A DNA stretch of 64,000 nt from Bradyrhizobium sp. RD5-C2 (GCF_019972155.1 NZ_BOVL01000007.1:186001-250000); one strand, 5' to 3'; positions 8,220 to 17,134 are shown, counted from the first letter of the stretch. Numbers and translations are program-made. Notes: a model not told the origin generated them from the sequence alone.

Positions 8220-8237
8220 CTTACACAGGGCTGTCAT
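8220..8237 (+). promoter_or_regulatory. PHO-box-like site (PhoB binding)
   Basis: CTTACAC-AGGG-CTGTCAT: two 7-mers with a 4-base spacer, matching the spacing and most positions of the PhoB box (CTGTCAT or CTTTCAC halves). The downstream half is a perfect CTGTCAT and the upstream half matches CTTTCAC at 6 of 7 positions. It ends 47 bp before the phosphoesterase ATG, where a PhoB site would activate transcription. Confidence 0.55.
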
Positions 8238-8284
8238 CGGTGATGGATAACTTGTCGCATGTCGACGTCATAAATCCTTAAAAA

Positions 8285-10000
8285 ATGGGGCAAGAAGTGA
8301 AGGCGAAATTCCTTTCAACGGTCGGAGTCTGTCTGGTCGCTGCTGCTGCAGTTGTGTGCAGCGCCGCCGCTCACGACGATGATAGAGACCACGATCATCG
8401 TCATCCGCACGACATTCACACCGCAACGCCGATCAAGCATCTCGTCGTGATCTTCAACGAGAATCGCTCGTTCGATCATTATTTCGCGACCTACCCGAAT
8501 GCGGCCAATCCGACCGGCTCGATTCCGTTTACGGCCAAGCCGCATACGCCGAAGGTCAACAACCTCGTCACCGCCAATCTGTTGACCAACAACCCGAACA
8601 CCAATCCGGCCAACGGCACCGGCGCGACCAATCCGTTCCGGCTCGACCGCACCCAGGCCAACACGCGCTCGCAGAACCATGCCTATACGCCCGAGCAGCA
8701 GGCGGTCGACAACGGCAAGGAAGACCTGTTTCCGGAATTCACCGGTCGCGGCACCGCCGGCGGCGTCGGCGCCTTCGGCACCAACGGGCAGGTGATGGGT
8801 TATTTCGACGGCAACACCGTCACCGCGTTCTGGAATTACGCACAGAACTTCGCGATGAGCGACAACAACTGGACCGACACCTTCGGTCCGTCGACGCCCG
8901 GCGCGCTCGAGGTGGTGTCCGGCCAGACCAATGGCGCGCAGAACATCGTCGGCACGTCATCGTCGATCGCCGACGGCCAGGGCGGCCTGACGCTGATCGG
9001 TGATACCGACCCTGCCTACGATTCCTGCTCGAGCACGACCAGCCAGGTCCTGATGACCAGCAAGAACATCGGCGACCTGCTCAATGCCGAAAAGATCAGC
9101 TGGGGCAGCTTCATGGGCGGCTTCGACCTGACGCTCAAGAACAGCAACGGCACCACCAACTGCGGCCGCAGCACGTTCTCGAGCAACGTCAACGGCACCA
9201 TCGCGGACTACATTCCGCACCACGCCTGGTTCCAGTACTACAAATCGACCGCCAACCCGACCCATGCGCGGCCGAGCTCGGTGAGCGCCGTGGGCCACAC
9301 CTACGTTCCCGGCAGCAAGACGCTCGATCCGGCCAATCATGCCTACGATCTCGAGGACTTCTACGCCTCGGTGAAAGCCGGCAACCTCCCGGCGGTCTCC
9401 TACATCAAGATGCCGGCCTATCAGGACGGTCATCCCGGCAACTCCGACCCGCTCGACGAGCAGGCCGGTAATGTCGAGCTGATCAATTTCCTGCAGAAGC
9501 AGCCGGAGTGGCACGACACCGCGGTCATCATCACCTATGACGACTCCGACGGCTGGTACGACCACCAGTACACCGCGCCGATCAGCGCCTCGTATGATCC
9601 GACCGCCGACCAGGTCAACGGTCCCGGCCAGTGCGGCCGCGGTATCGGCAAGCAGACGCAGCCGAAGGGCCTCAACGGCCAGCCGGTGAACGGCCGCTGC
9701 GGTCCCGGCACGCGGACCCCGTTCATCGTGATCTCGCCCTTCGCCAAGAAGAACTTCGTCAGCCACACCCGCATCTCGCAGGCGTCCGTCGTGCGCTTCA
9801 TCGAGGACAACTGGCTGCACGGCCAGCGTCTCGGCGGCGGCTCGTTCGACGACAGCGTCGAATCGATCTCGGACATGTTCGATTTCGATCATGGCCACGA
9901 TCACGATCACGACCGCGACGATCGGCAGAACAAGCTGTTCCTCGATCCGACGGCCGGCACGGTGATCGTCAGCCCGTCTGATGATCATCACCACCACTAA
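8285..10000 (+). CDS. Secreted phosphoesterase (phospholipase C / acid phosphatase AcpA-like)
   Basis: 571-residue exported enzyme of the phosphoesterase family (phospholipase C and AcpA relatives, alkaline-phosphatase fold). The N-terminus has a Sec signal peptide (hydrophobic 9-29, cleavage near A-A-A-H30). The diagnostic N-E-N-R-S-F-D-H motif is at 58-65. Later come G-P-S-T-P-G-A, Y-I-K-M-P-A-Y-Q-D-G-H, I-I-T-Y-D-D-S-D-G-W-Y-D-H and a P-F-I-V-I-S-P-F block, which carry metal-binding residues. Both ends of the mature protein are unusually rich in His and Asp (30-44, and the C-terminus ending in four His), suggesting extra metal binding. A GTG at 8297 is an alternative start. The PHO-box-like site and the peroxidase 24 bp downstream suggest a phosphate-regulated operon. 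Confidence 0.85.
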   Translation: MGQEVKAKFLSTVGVCLVAAAAVVCSAAAHDDDRDHDHRHPHDIHTATPIKHLVVIFNENRSFDHYFATYPNAANPTGSIPFTAKPHTPKVNNLVTANLLTNNPNTNPANGTGATNPFRLDRTQANTRSQNHAYTPEQQAVDNGKEDLFPEFTGRGTAGGVGAFGTNGQVMGYFDGNTVTAFWNYAQNFAMSDNNWTDTFGPSTPGALEVVSGQTNGAQNIVGTSSSIADGQGGLTLIGDTDPAYDSCSSTTSQVLMTSKNIGDLLNAEKISWGSFMGGFDLTLKNSNGTTNCGRSTFSSNVNGTIADYIPHHAWFQYYKSTANPTHARPSSVSAVGHTYVPGSKTLDPANHAYDLEDFYASVKAGNLPAVSYIKMPAYQDGHPGNSDPLDEQAGNVELINFLQKQPEWHDTAVIITYDDSDGWYDHQYTAPISASYDPTADQVNGPGQCGRGIGKQTQPKGLNGQPVNGRCGPGTRTPFIVISPFAKKNFVSHTRISQASVVRFIEDNWLHGQRLGGGSFDDSVESISDMFDFDHGHDHDHDRDDRQNKLFLDPTAGTVIVSPSDDHHHH

Positions 10001-10024
10001 CGCTCTGGGATCACTGGACGTCAT

Positions 10025-11374
10025 ATGAACGGCCGCATGTTGTGGCTTCTCGGCGCCGGCCTGCTCTGCATGGCCGGCGCCGTTGCGGCAGTCGAGACGA
10101 CAGGGCTTCCCGGGACGAAAGGACTCCCGGGGACGAATCCGCATCCGGTGCAGCTCAGGCGCCCGCCGGTCGCCCCGCTGTCCGGCATGGCGCAGCTCGG
10201 CCAGAAGGTCTTCTTCGACGCGTCGCTGTCGTCGTCGGGCGCATTGTCATGCGCGTCCTGCCACAGTCCGGACCACGCCTACGGTCCGCCCAACGATGGG
10301 GCGGTCATGTTCGGCGGGCCTGCGCAATCGCGGCAGGGGACGCGCGCCGTTCCGGGCCTGACCTACCTGGAACGCCAGCCGAATTTCAGCATCGGACCGG
10401 AGAAGGACGAGGACGACAATCTCGTCGACTTCGCACAACTGGCTGCGGCAGGCCAGCAGGCTGCGCGCGCGAAAAAGGTCGCGACCGGGACCGCGGCGTC
10501 GGCGGTCAACATCGTGCCGCAGGGCGGGCTGTTCTGGGACGGTCGCGCCGATACGCTGCAGGACCAGGCGATCTTCCCGCTGCTCGATCCCAATGAGATG
10601 GACGGCGGCAGCATCGAGGTGGTGGCGGGAAAGCTGCGCCAGGCGAGCTATGCGCCGCGCTTTGCCGAGCTGTTCGGCGCTCAGGTCTTCGACAACACGC
10701 GGCTGCTGGTCGCGGAGGCGATGTTCGCGGTCGCGCGCTATCAGGTCGAGGAGCCGAGCTTCCATCCCTATACCAGCAAGTTCGACTACTGGCTGGAAGG
10801 AAAGACGCGGCTAAGCGAAAGCGAGTTGCGCGGCCTGCAATTGTTCAACGATCCGGACAAGGCCAATTGCGGCGGCTGCCATACCTCGGCGCCGACCCGC
10901 GACGGCCTGCCGCCGCTGTTCACCGACCACCAGTACGAGGCGCTCGGCGCGCCGCGCAACGCCGCGCTCGCCGGCAACCGCGATCCCAATCATTTCGATC
11001 TCGGGGTCTGCGGTCCGTATCGCACCGACATTGCCGAACAGACGCAATATTGCGGGATGTTTCTGACGCCGACCCTGCGCAACACCGCGACCCGCCGCGT
11101 GTTCTTCCACAACGGCGTCTTCACGAGCCTCGAGCAGGTGCTCGATTTCTATAACTTCCGCGATACCAATCCGGAGAAGGTGTATCCGCGCGCGGCGGAC
11201 GGTACGGTGCGCAAATACGACGACCTGCCGGAGAAGCATCACGGCAATGTCGACGTCAGCGATCCGCCGTTCGAGCGCCATCTCGGCGACACGCCTGCGA
11301 TGACCGCACAGGATGAAGCCGACATCATCGCCTTCCTGAAGACGCTGACCGACGGTTACCAGCCGGAGCGGTGA
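10025..11374 (+). CDS. Di-heme cytochrome c peroxidase (CcpA/MauG family)
   Basis: 449-residue periplasmic protein with signal peptide (hydrophobic 5-22) and two heme c attachment motifs, C76-A-S-C-H80 and C282-G-G-C-H286. The spacing of about 200 residues and the G-L-F-W-D-G-R-A-D-T-L-x-x-Q motif (168-180) are typical of bacterial di-heme peroxidases and MauG-like oxidases. A short imperfect repeat of G-L-P-G-T lies just after the signal peptide (residues 28-37). It follows the phosphoesterase by 24 bp, so the two are probably cotranscribed. Classical function is H2O2 reduction with electrons from cytochrome c; a MauG-like protein-modification role for its neighbour cannot be excluded. Confidence 0.88.
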   Translation: MNGRMLWLLGAGLLCMAGAVAAVETTGLPGTKGLPGTNPHPVQLRRPPVAPLSGMAQLGQKVFFDASLSSSGALSCASCHSPDHAYGPPNDGAVMFGGPAQSRQGTRAVPGLTYLERQPNFSIGPEKDEDDNLVDFAQLAAAGQQAARAKKVATGTAASAVNIVPQGGLFWDGRADTLQDQAIFPLLDPNEMDGGSIEVVAGKLRQASYAPRFAELFGAQVFDNTRLLVAEAMFAVARYQVEEPSFHPYTSKFDYWLEGKTRLSESELRGLQLFNDPDKANCGGCHTSAPTRDGLPPLFTDHQYEALGAPRNAALAGNRDPNHFDLGVCGPYRTDIAEQTQYCGMFLTPTLRNTATRRVFFHNGVFTSLEQVLDFYNFRDTNPEKVYPRAADGTVRKYDDLPEKHHGNVDVSDPPFERHLGDTPAMTAQDEADIIAFLKTLTDGYQPER

Positions 11375-11446
11375 GCGGCCGCGACGGCCCACAGCGGAAC
11401 CCATACGTGAGTTGGCAGGTCCTCGTCATGCGCGCATACTGGGCGT

Positions 11447-12232
11447 ATGAATGTGGTCGAAGGCAACGGTGCCAGAATCCCCGCGATCGGGCTCGGCACC
11501 TGGGAGCTGCGCGGGCGGACCTGCGCCCGCATCGTCGAGCAGGCGCTGCGGCTCGGTTACCGGCACATCGACACCGCCCAGATCTATGACAACGAGCGCG
11601 AGGTCGGCGAGGGGCTGCGCGCCTCTGGCGTCAAGCGCGACGATGTGTTCCTGACCACCAAGATCTGGACCACGCATTTCATGGCGAAGGATCTCGAACG
11701 TTCCGCCAAAGAGAGCCTGGCGCGGCTGCGTCTGACCGAGGTCGATCTGTTGCTGCTGCACTGGCCGCATCCGCACGTGCCGCTTGCCGAGACGCTCGGC
11801 GCGCTGGCGCGGGTCAAGCAGGCGGGACTGGCGCGGCATATCGGGGTCTCGAACTTCAACGCGGCGCTGATCGAGGAGGCGGTGGCGGCGTGCCCCGAGC
11901 CGCTCGCCTGCGATCAGGTCGAGTACCATCCTTATCTGGGCCAGGCCGACGTGATTGAGGCCTGTGCGCGCCATGGCATGGCGTTCGTCGCCTACAGCCC
12001 GATCGCGAAGGGACGCGTCAAGGGCGACCGCGCGCTGGCGCGGATCGGCGACCGCTATCGCAAGACGGCTGCCCAGGTCTGCCTGCGCTGGCTGGTGCAG
12101 CAGAATGTCTCAGCGATCCCGCGCACCTCGAAGCTCGAGCGGCTCCAGGAAAATCTGGACATCTTCGACTTCGAGTTGTCGGATGAGGACATGCAAGAGA
12201 TTTCGGCGATCGGGAGCGTGGCCGCGCGCTGA
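11447..12232 (+). CDS. Aldo/keto reductase (2,5-diketo-D-gluconate reductase-like)
   Basis: 261-residue NADPH-dependent aldo/keto reductase with TIM-barrel fold. The catalytic tetrad is visible: Asp42 (H-I-D-T-A), Tyr47 (Q-I-Y-D-N-E), Lys72 (T-T-K-I-W) and His105 (L-L-H-W-P). The G-V-S-N-F signature near residue 138 and the C-terminal I-P-R-T-S-K cofactor motif (about 225-230) are also present. Length is normal. It stands 72 bp after the peroxidase with no clear ribosome site before ATG, so cotranscription is uncertain. It probably reduces small carbonyl compounds; the natural substrate is not predictable. Confidence 0.9.
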   Translation: MNVVEGNGARIPAIGLGTWELRGRTCARIVEQALRLGYRHIDTAQIYDNEREVGEGLRASGVKRDDVFLTTKIWTTHFMAKDLERSAKESLARLRLTEVDLLLLHWPHPHVPLAETLGALARVKQAGLARHIGVSNFNAALIEEAVAACPEPLACDQVEYHPYLGQADVIEACARHGMAFVAYSPIAKGRVKGDRALARIGDRYRKTAAQVCLRWLVQQNVSAIPRTSKLERLQENLDIFDFELSDEDMQEISAIGSVAAR

Positions 12233-12305
12233 CAGGCCATCTGACGGCCCTCTGACGGCCTATGGCGCATCGGGCCTTGCCTGTGAATCGCCACACGGAA
12301 AATGG

Positions 12306-12409
12306 CTAGAGCTTCGGTTCTGATTGAATCAGAACCGAAGCTCTAGATTCTTGTTTTGACGCGTTTTCTTGACGCGAACCGGTGTCCACTTCGCTCGAAA
12401 ACGCTCTAG
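12306..12409. repeat. Palindromic dispersed repeat, ctagag-bounded
   Basis: A 104-bp element starting with a perfect 20-bp inverted repeat (12306-12325 and 12327-12346, one-base loop), followed by a segment containing two GACGCG words and ending CTCTAG, the complement of its first six bases. I recognise the second half as a dispersed repeat frequent in Bradyrhizobium and relatives. It occupies the middle of the 302-bp gap between the aldo/keto reductase and the TolA-like gene; the rest of that gap shows no gene. Confidence 0.7.
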
Positions 12410-12534
12410 GCAGCGGTCCGGATCATGCTATTGCGCTGGCCGATTGCGGTTTTGGATCGAATGGGGATTGAGGCAGGCGGGTTCCGGCCGGTATTGTGAC
12501 CGGCGGGGAGACGACACTGATGTGATCGAGCGGG

Positions 12535-13455
12535 ATGAAGTTTCGGCCAAACGCGGATCTGCTGGCGTCGGTGTTCGTGCACCTGATGCTGCTCGCGCTG
12601 ATTTTCCTGTATTCGGAGGTGCATCAGTTCGATCCCGTCGCCGCTGACACGGTGCCGGTCGAGATCGTGACCCCGCAGGAGGTCGCCAGGAGCGAGGTCC
12701 AGACCGAGACCAAGCCCGATCCGGTGCCGAGCCCGTCGCCGACGCCCGAGTTTCAGTTGCCGTCGCTCGACAAGCCTGTCGACACCGCCAAGTCCGAACC
12801 ACCCGCGCAAGCGCCGGCACCGCAGCCGCAGCAGGCCCAGCAGCAGCCGCCGCAGAAGCAGGCGACGCCGCCGGAGCCCAAACCCAGCCCGGCTCCGCAG
12901 CATGCCGCGGTCGAGCCGCCGGCACCGCAGACGCCGGCACAACAGACGCCACGGATGCCCCAGCCGATGGCGCAGCAAGCGCCGCCGCCGTCGCAACCTG
13001 CCTATGCGCAGCCCGAACCTGACCTGTCCGTCAAATACAATGTCCTGCTTGGCTTGCCGCCCGACATCCCCATCAAGCCGCTGGCCGAAGCGCCGCACGG
13101 CCTCGGTCCCGGCAAGGACAATTTCGACGCCGCAGCCACCGAGCAGGCCGACGTCGGCTCCAGCGTGGTCGCCGAATTCCGCCGTCATCTGAAGAGCTGC
13201 ATGAAGCTCCCGGCGACGCTGAGCACCGGCGATGACGTCAGGATCAAGCTCCGGGTGTTTATGAAGCCCGACGGCAAGCTCGGCGCATCGCCGTTGTTGA
13301 TCGAGGCCACCGCATCGGAGAAGGGGCCCCTGCTGCTCAAGAGCGCGACCGAGGCGCTGCAGGCCTGCCAGCCCTATGCGATGCTGCCGCGGGATCGCTA
13401 CGGCGAATGGAAGGTGCTCGACCTCGACTTCACGCCGCGCGATTTTGCATCGTAG
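12535..13455 (+). CDS. TolA/TonB-like envelope protein
   Basis: 306-residue protein with the TonB/TolA architecture: a single N-terminal transmembrane anchor (about 8-24), a long Pro/Gln/Ala-rich spacer (about 50-165), and a globular C-terminal domain (about 210-306). The last contains S-C-M-K-L-P and two cysteines (C222-like and C280-like regions) typical of alphaproteobacterial TolA C-termini. It probably spans the periplasm and transmits force or holds outer-membrane partners. It is not in a tol-pal or exbBD operon: neighbours are an aldo/keto reductase and a convergent DUF599 gene. It is therefore an orphan paralogue, and whether it works with a Tol or Ton motor is unknown. Confidence 0.7.
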   Translation: MKFRPNADLLASVFVHLMLLALIFLYSEVHQFDPVAADTVPVEIVTPQEVARSEVQTETKPDPVPSPSPTPEFQLPSLDKPVDTAKSEPPAQAPAPQPQQAQQQPPQKQATPPEPKPSPAPQHAAVEPPAPQTPAQQTPRMPQPMAQQAPPPSQPAYAQPEPDLSVKYNVLLGLPPDIPIKPLAEAPHGLGPGKDNFDAAATEQADVGSSVVAEFRRHLKSCMKLPATLSTGDDVRIKLRVFMKPDGKLGASPLLIEATASEKGPLLLKSATEALQACQPYAMLPRDRYGEWKVLDLDFTPRDFAS

Positions 13456-13463
13456 GGAGGGGC

Positions 13464-13547
13464 GTCATTGCGAGCGAAGCGAAGCAATCCATCTTTCGAG
13501 TGTCTGGAAAGGTGGATTGCTTCGTCGCTGTCGCTGCTCGCAATGAC
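13464..13547. repeat. 84-bp palindromic intergenic repeat, copy 1
   Basis: Begins GTCATTGCGAGC and ends with its complement, with inner GCAATCCA / TGGATTGC arms. Exactly 84 bp, the same length as the copies at 44456 and 52356. It fills the gap between two convergent genes and could fold into a long hairpin that ends both transcripts. Confidence 0.8.
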
Positions 13548-13557
13548 GGCGCCTTCC

Positions 13558-14235
13558 TCAGCTTCCCATCGCCTGCCAGGCGTTGGAGGCGAACTGCCGA
13601 CGCCAGATCACGATGACGACCGCGGCTGTCGTGGCGAACAGCACCCAGGGACTGACGAACCAGCCGAGATAGCCGAGCGCGAAGAAGAACGCGCGCTGGC
13701 CGCGGTTGAAGTGCCGGCCCGCGGTCTCGAACAGCCGCGTGGTGCGGATCACATGCGCCTCGGCCTCTGGCGTATCGCGCTGGCCGGCCGGCGGCATCGC
13801 ACCGAACAGGATCGCAACATAGTTGAAGAGACGATAGGCCCAGGCGAATTTGAAGAAGGTGTAGATGAAGATCAGGATCAGCCCCATGCACTTGATCTCC
13901 CACAGAGCGGGCGAGGGCGAGAGGTTGACCGGCAACGCACCGAGCACCGCGAGCGCGTCGCTGGTCGCGCGCAGCAGCGCCAGCGCGCCGCCGATCGCGA
14001 TCAGGCTGGTGGAGGCAAAGAACGCGGTGCCGTTCTGCAGGCTCGCCATGATCTGCATGTCGACCATCCGCGCGTCGCGGTTGAGCAGATTCCGCACCCA
14101 GATCTCGCGATAGACATGCATTCGCGCCGACAGGCTGTCGCGACCATAAGCGGTGTGCTCCAGCGTGATGGCGTAGACCAGCCATTCCAGCGCAAAGAAG
14201 CCGACAGCCAGGATGTCGACCCAATAGCCGCTCAT
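13558..14235 (-). CDS. DUF599 family membrane protein
   Basis: 225-residue integral membrane protein of the DUF599 family. It has an N-terminal helix (about 8-24), a conserved cytoplasmic stretch with R-D-A-R-M-V-D, and helices near 70-90, 110-145 (including F-K-F-A-W-A-Y-R-L-F-N-Y) and 185-210. The family is conserved in proteobacteria and has no established function. The gene is convergent with the TolA-like gene (84-bp repeat between them) and divergent from the glutathione S-transferase gene 121 bp away. Confidence 0.85.
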   Translation of the reverse strand: MSGYWVDILAVGFFALEWLVYAITLEHTAYGRDSLSARMHVYREIWVRNLLNRDARMVDMQIMASLQNGTAFFASTSLIAIGGALALLRATSDALAVLGALPVNLSPSPALWEIKCMGLILIFIYTFFKFAWAYRLFNYVAILFGAMPPAGQRDTPEAEAHVIRTTRLFETAGRHFNRGQRAFFFALGYLGWFVSPWVLFATTAAVVIVIWRRQFASNAWQAMGS

Positions 14236-14356
14236 TGGTGCCTTCCTTCGTCAATGCTCTGCGACGGGTCCGCGCCGCGCTGCATCCCGCGTCATGTACA
14301 GGTTGAACGCGTGCAATGCACTATGGCAAACTGAGGTGGCAACAGGATTCACAGGC

Positions 14357-15010
14357 ATGCTCAAGCTCGTCATCGGCAACAAGAACTATTCGTCATGGTC
14401 GCTGCGGCCCTGGCTGGCGCTGCGCGCCAACGACATCCCGTTCGAGGAAATCTTCGTTCCGCTCTACACCGACCAGGCCGACAAGGACCGCATTCTCTCT
14501 TTCAGCAAGGCCGGCAAGGTGCCGACGCTGATCGACGGCGACGTCACGGTGTGGGATTCGCTGGCGATCATCGAATATCTCGCCGAGAAGTTTCCTGAAG
14601 CGAAGCTCTGGCCGTCGGATCGCGCCGCGCGCGCGCATGCCCGCGCGATCTCGGCGGAGATGCACTCCGGCTTCGTGCCGCTGCGCAGCGAGTGCGGCAT
14701 GAACCTGCACCGGCCGATCCGCGCCGTCGCGCTGTCGGACGATGCGCGGGCCAATGTGGCGCGGATCGAGGAGATCTGGGCCGATTGCCACGCGCGCTAC
14801 GGCAAGCAGGGCCCGTTCCTGTTCGGGGCATTCTCCGGGGCGGACGCGATGTACGCGCCCGTGGTGCATCGCTTCCGCACCTACGCGATCCAGGTGAAGC
14901 CCGAAGCGCAGCACTATGTCGATGCCATGATGCAGCTGCCGGCGTTCCAGCAATGGACCCGGGACGGCCTGGCCGAGACGCTGCTGATCGACCGATTCGA
15001 GAGCGTCTGA
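14357..15010 (+). CDS. Glutathione S-transferase
   Basis: 217-residue cytosolic glutathione S-transferase. The N-terminal thioredoxin-like domain starts L-K-L-V-I-G-N-K-N-Y-S-S-W-S-L-R-P, with catalytic serine candidates at 11-14, and carries the cis-proline V-P-T-L (about 54-57) and the D-S-L-A-I-I-E-Y glutathione-binding motif. The C-terminal domain is all helical. The ATG at 14357 is preferred over one 63 bp upstream because the thioredoxin-fold strand begins at once. Likely detoxification or stress function; substrate unknown. Confidence 0.88.
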   Translation: MLKLVIGNKNYSSWSLRPWLALRANDIPFEEIFVPLYTDQADKDRILSFSKAGKVPTLIDGDVTVWDSLAIIEYLAEKFPEAKLWPSDRAARAHARAISAEMHSGFVPLRSECGMNLHRPIRAVALSDDARANVARIEEIWADCHARYGKQGPFLFGAFSGADAMYAPVVHRFRTYAIQVKPEAQHYVDAMMQLPAFQQWTRDGLAETLLIDRFESV

Positions 15011-15126
15011 CGATCCCGGCGCTGCCGAATTGTGACAGCGGCGGCAAAGATCGCGGCTTGACGCCGCGGGGCCGAAGGCGTCGAATCCGAAAGACCGGTT
15101 TTGCAAGTCGTGAAAGGACTTAGACC

Positions 15127-15495
15127 ATGGGCATTCTCGATTCCCTGGAGAATTCACCGGAGCTGAAAGGCATGCTTGGCCAGCTCGGGGCGGCCGTGAT
15201 CCCCGTCGTGCTTGGCCAGGTGATGGGCAATGGCGGGCAGGGCGGCTTGTCGGCAATCGTGGCCAAGCTCGAGCAGGCTGGCCTCGGCGACCAGGTCAAA
15301 TCCTGGATCGGCACCGGCCAGAACCTGCCGATCACCGCCGAGCAGCTCCAGGAGGTGCTGGGCAGCGACACCGTCAAGCAGCTCGCCGCCAAGTTCAACA
15401 TTCCGGTCGACCAGCTGTCCAAGGTGCTGGCCCAGCAACTTCCGGCTGCGGTCGATGGCGCGAGCCCCAACGGCAAGCTGCCGCATACCGCCTGA
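15127..15495 (+). CDS. YidB/DUF937 family protein
   Basis: 122-residue protein resembling YidB. An N-terminal Gly/hydrophobic segment (M-L-G-Q-L-G-A-A-V-I-P-V-V-L-G-Q-V-M-G-N-G-G) is followed by a short helical domain with L-A-A-K-F-N-I-P-V-D-Q-L-S-K-V-L-A-Q-Q-L-P. Family members are small and abundant in proteobacteria; their function is not established. A good ribosome site (AAAGGA) precedes the ATG. The downstream 216 bp hold no clear gene until the next small ORF. Confidence 0.8.
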   Translation: MGILDSLENSPELKGMLGQLGAAVIPVVLGQVMGNGGQGGLSAIVAKLEQAGLGDQVKSWIGTGQNLPITAEQLQEVLGSDTVKQLAAKFNIPVDQLSKVLAQQLPAAVDGASPNGKLPHTA

Positions 15496-15711
15496 GGCCG
15501 CGGAACCGGGTTCCGGCCGAGCTCGGCGGGCAATTTCCGGCTGGCACGTAAATTGCTGCCTATCGCCCTGAAAAACCTGCAAAATCGTAGCTTCTCCATG
15601 CCCCAATCTTGCTGGATTTGGGGCGGTGCGATGTGCTACGTTGCCGCAGGGTTCTCAAAATGCCGGCTTGAGCTATCGGGACTGTCAGCTCAGCCAGCAA
15701 TCTCTAAGAAA

Positions 15712-15915
15712 ATGGAGAGGGCGTTGAAGCATAAGTACTCGATTGGCGAGATCGTCTATTTCACGGCGAGCAACGTGGCGCGCCCCGCCGCGAGCGGCAC
15801 CTATGAGGTGATCCGCCTGCTGCCGACCGATGGTGACGATTGCCAGTATCGTATCAAGAGCTCGACTGAAGCTTTCGAACGGGTGGCCAAGGAGAGTCAG
15901 CTCGCGCTGTCCTGA
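15712..15915 (+). CDS. Small hypothetical protein
   Basis: 67-residue soluble protein with the core K-Y-S-I-G-E-I-V-Y-F followed by Y-E-V-I-R-L-L-P and Y-R-I-K-S-S-T-E-A-F-E-R-V-A. This pattern looks like a small beta-barrel (SH3-like) sensor or adaptor; I recall similar short proteins across Bradyrhizobium but no function. The ATG at 15712 is the likely start; a TTG at 15724 is an alternative. The frame is open further upstream but that part has no protein-like character. Confidence 0.6.
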   Translation: MERALKHKYSIGEIVYFTASNVARPAASGTYEVIRLLPTDGDDCQYRIKSSTEAFERVAKESQLALS

Positions 15916-16068
15916 ACGCGTTGTGCGCAAGCCGGTGGCTGGAGCGGGTTCCGCGCCGTCGCCGTCAAAAGGCCCTGTTCGCAGACCCATTGTGCTGAAG
16001 GTTGGACGTCGGGATGGCGGCGTTCGCCGTCGCTGGCTGTGCTTACGCTGCGTTGAGGGACATCGCGC

Positions 16069-17016
16069 ATGAACTGGGCTTCCTCGCTGGATCAGATCTG
16101 GCGCTCACCGACCTTCCCGATGTGGCTGACGCTGGCCGCGGCGGGCTTCTTTGGGATCGTCGTTCTGGTCACGCTGCTGCGCGCGGAAAAGTCCGTCGCC
16201 AACGGCGCGCTGACCGTCATTACGCTGCTGTCGATCGCGGTTGCGGTCGCGGCGACGATCCGCGGCTTCGGGCCGGGCGGGCAGGCGGCGGCCGCCGACA
16301 CACGGACCGCGCAATTCACCAGCCAGACCGTGCCGGCGCTGGCCTGCGTCGACGAGCTCGCCGGAGATGCTGTTCTCAATGCCTGCGAGAAGGTGCTGTT
16401 CGGTTCGTCTGATACGGCCGCGGCTGCGGTCAGCTATGCGGCGGCGCAGATCTCGCGCCTGACCGCGCTCGGCGACCTCGCAACCGCGGAGCGTAATACG
16501 ACCACCGAATTGCAGGCGCTGCGCCGCGCCATCGAGCACGACCGCTACGGCCTCGTGGCCTACGCACTGATGGCGCGGGACCACTGCACGCCGACGGCGT
16601 GTCCCGCGTTCCGCTCGCTGGGCGACAACCATCAGATCATCAACAACATGAACGAGCGGACCTACGAGAACCTAGTCACGCGCTATGCGGCGTCCTGGAA
16701 CGGCCCGGCCGGCGCGCAGGCGTCGGCTGCCAACGGCCTGATCGCAGCGTTGCCGCAGTCGATGCCCACCGGCAAGCCGACCAATGCGGAGTTTCCGAGC
16801 GCGTCCTCGACGCCGCCGGTCAGCATCATGACGCCCGAACCGGCGAAGCCGGCCGCAGCGGCCCAGCCGCCGGCCGCACGCGCTGCCGCCGCGCCGCCCG
16901 CTGCCCCGAAGCGGCCGCCCGCACCGAAGCGCCCGGTCCAGATCGCGCCGGCTCCTGCGCCGGCGGCGCCGCCACCTGCCGCGGCGAGTGCGCCGGCGGC
17001 CGCGAACCAGGAATGA
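16069..17016 (+). CDS. Membrane-anchored hypothetical protein with Pro/Ala-rich tail
   Basis: 315-residue protein I do not recognise. Two transmembrane helices (about 17-37 and 46-64) are followed by a soluble, mostly helical domain (about 80-215). This contains four cysteines (C92, C104 and the pair around C172/C178: D-H-C-T-P-T-A-C) that could form periplasmic disulphides. The last ~90 residues are a low-complexity Ala/Pro/Lys tail. Such a layout suggests an envelope protein with an extended, cell-wall-spanning end. It is followed 118 bp later by the DUF1489 gene on the same strand. Confidence 0.7.
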   Translation: MNWASSLDQIWRSPTFPMWLTLAAAGFFGIVVLVTLLRAEKSVANGALTVITLLSIAVAVAATIRGFGPGGQAAAADTRTAQFTSQTVPALACVDELAGDAVLNACEKVLFGSSDTAAAAVSYAAAQISRLTALGDLATAERNTTTELQALRRAIEHDRYGLVAYALMARDHCTPTACPAFRSLGDNHQIINNMNERTYENLVTRYAASWNGPAGAQASAANGLIAALPQSMPTGKPTNAEFPSASSTPPVSIMTPEPAKPAAAAQPPAARAAAAPPAAPKRPPAPKRPVQIAPAPAPAAPPPAAASAPAAANQE

Positions 17017-17134
17017 GCTGATGGCGGCGGCGTGAGCCGTCGTCATCGCACCGTTCCGGGCAGTAAATCCCGATATCCACTGCCGCTGATATCGCTCCCT
17101 TTCCAAAGGGCGCGCCGGCCGCTACATCCGGCCC

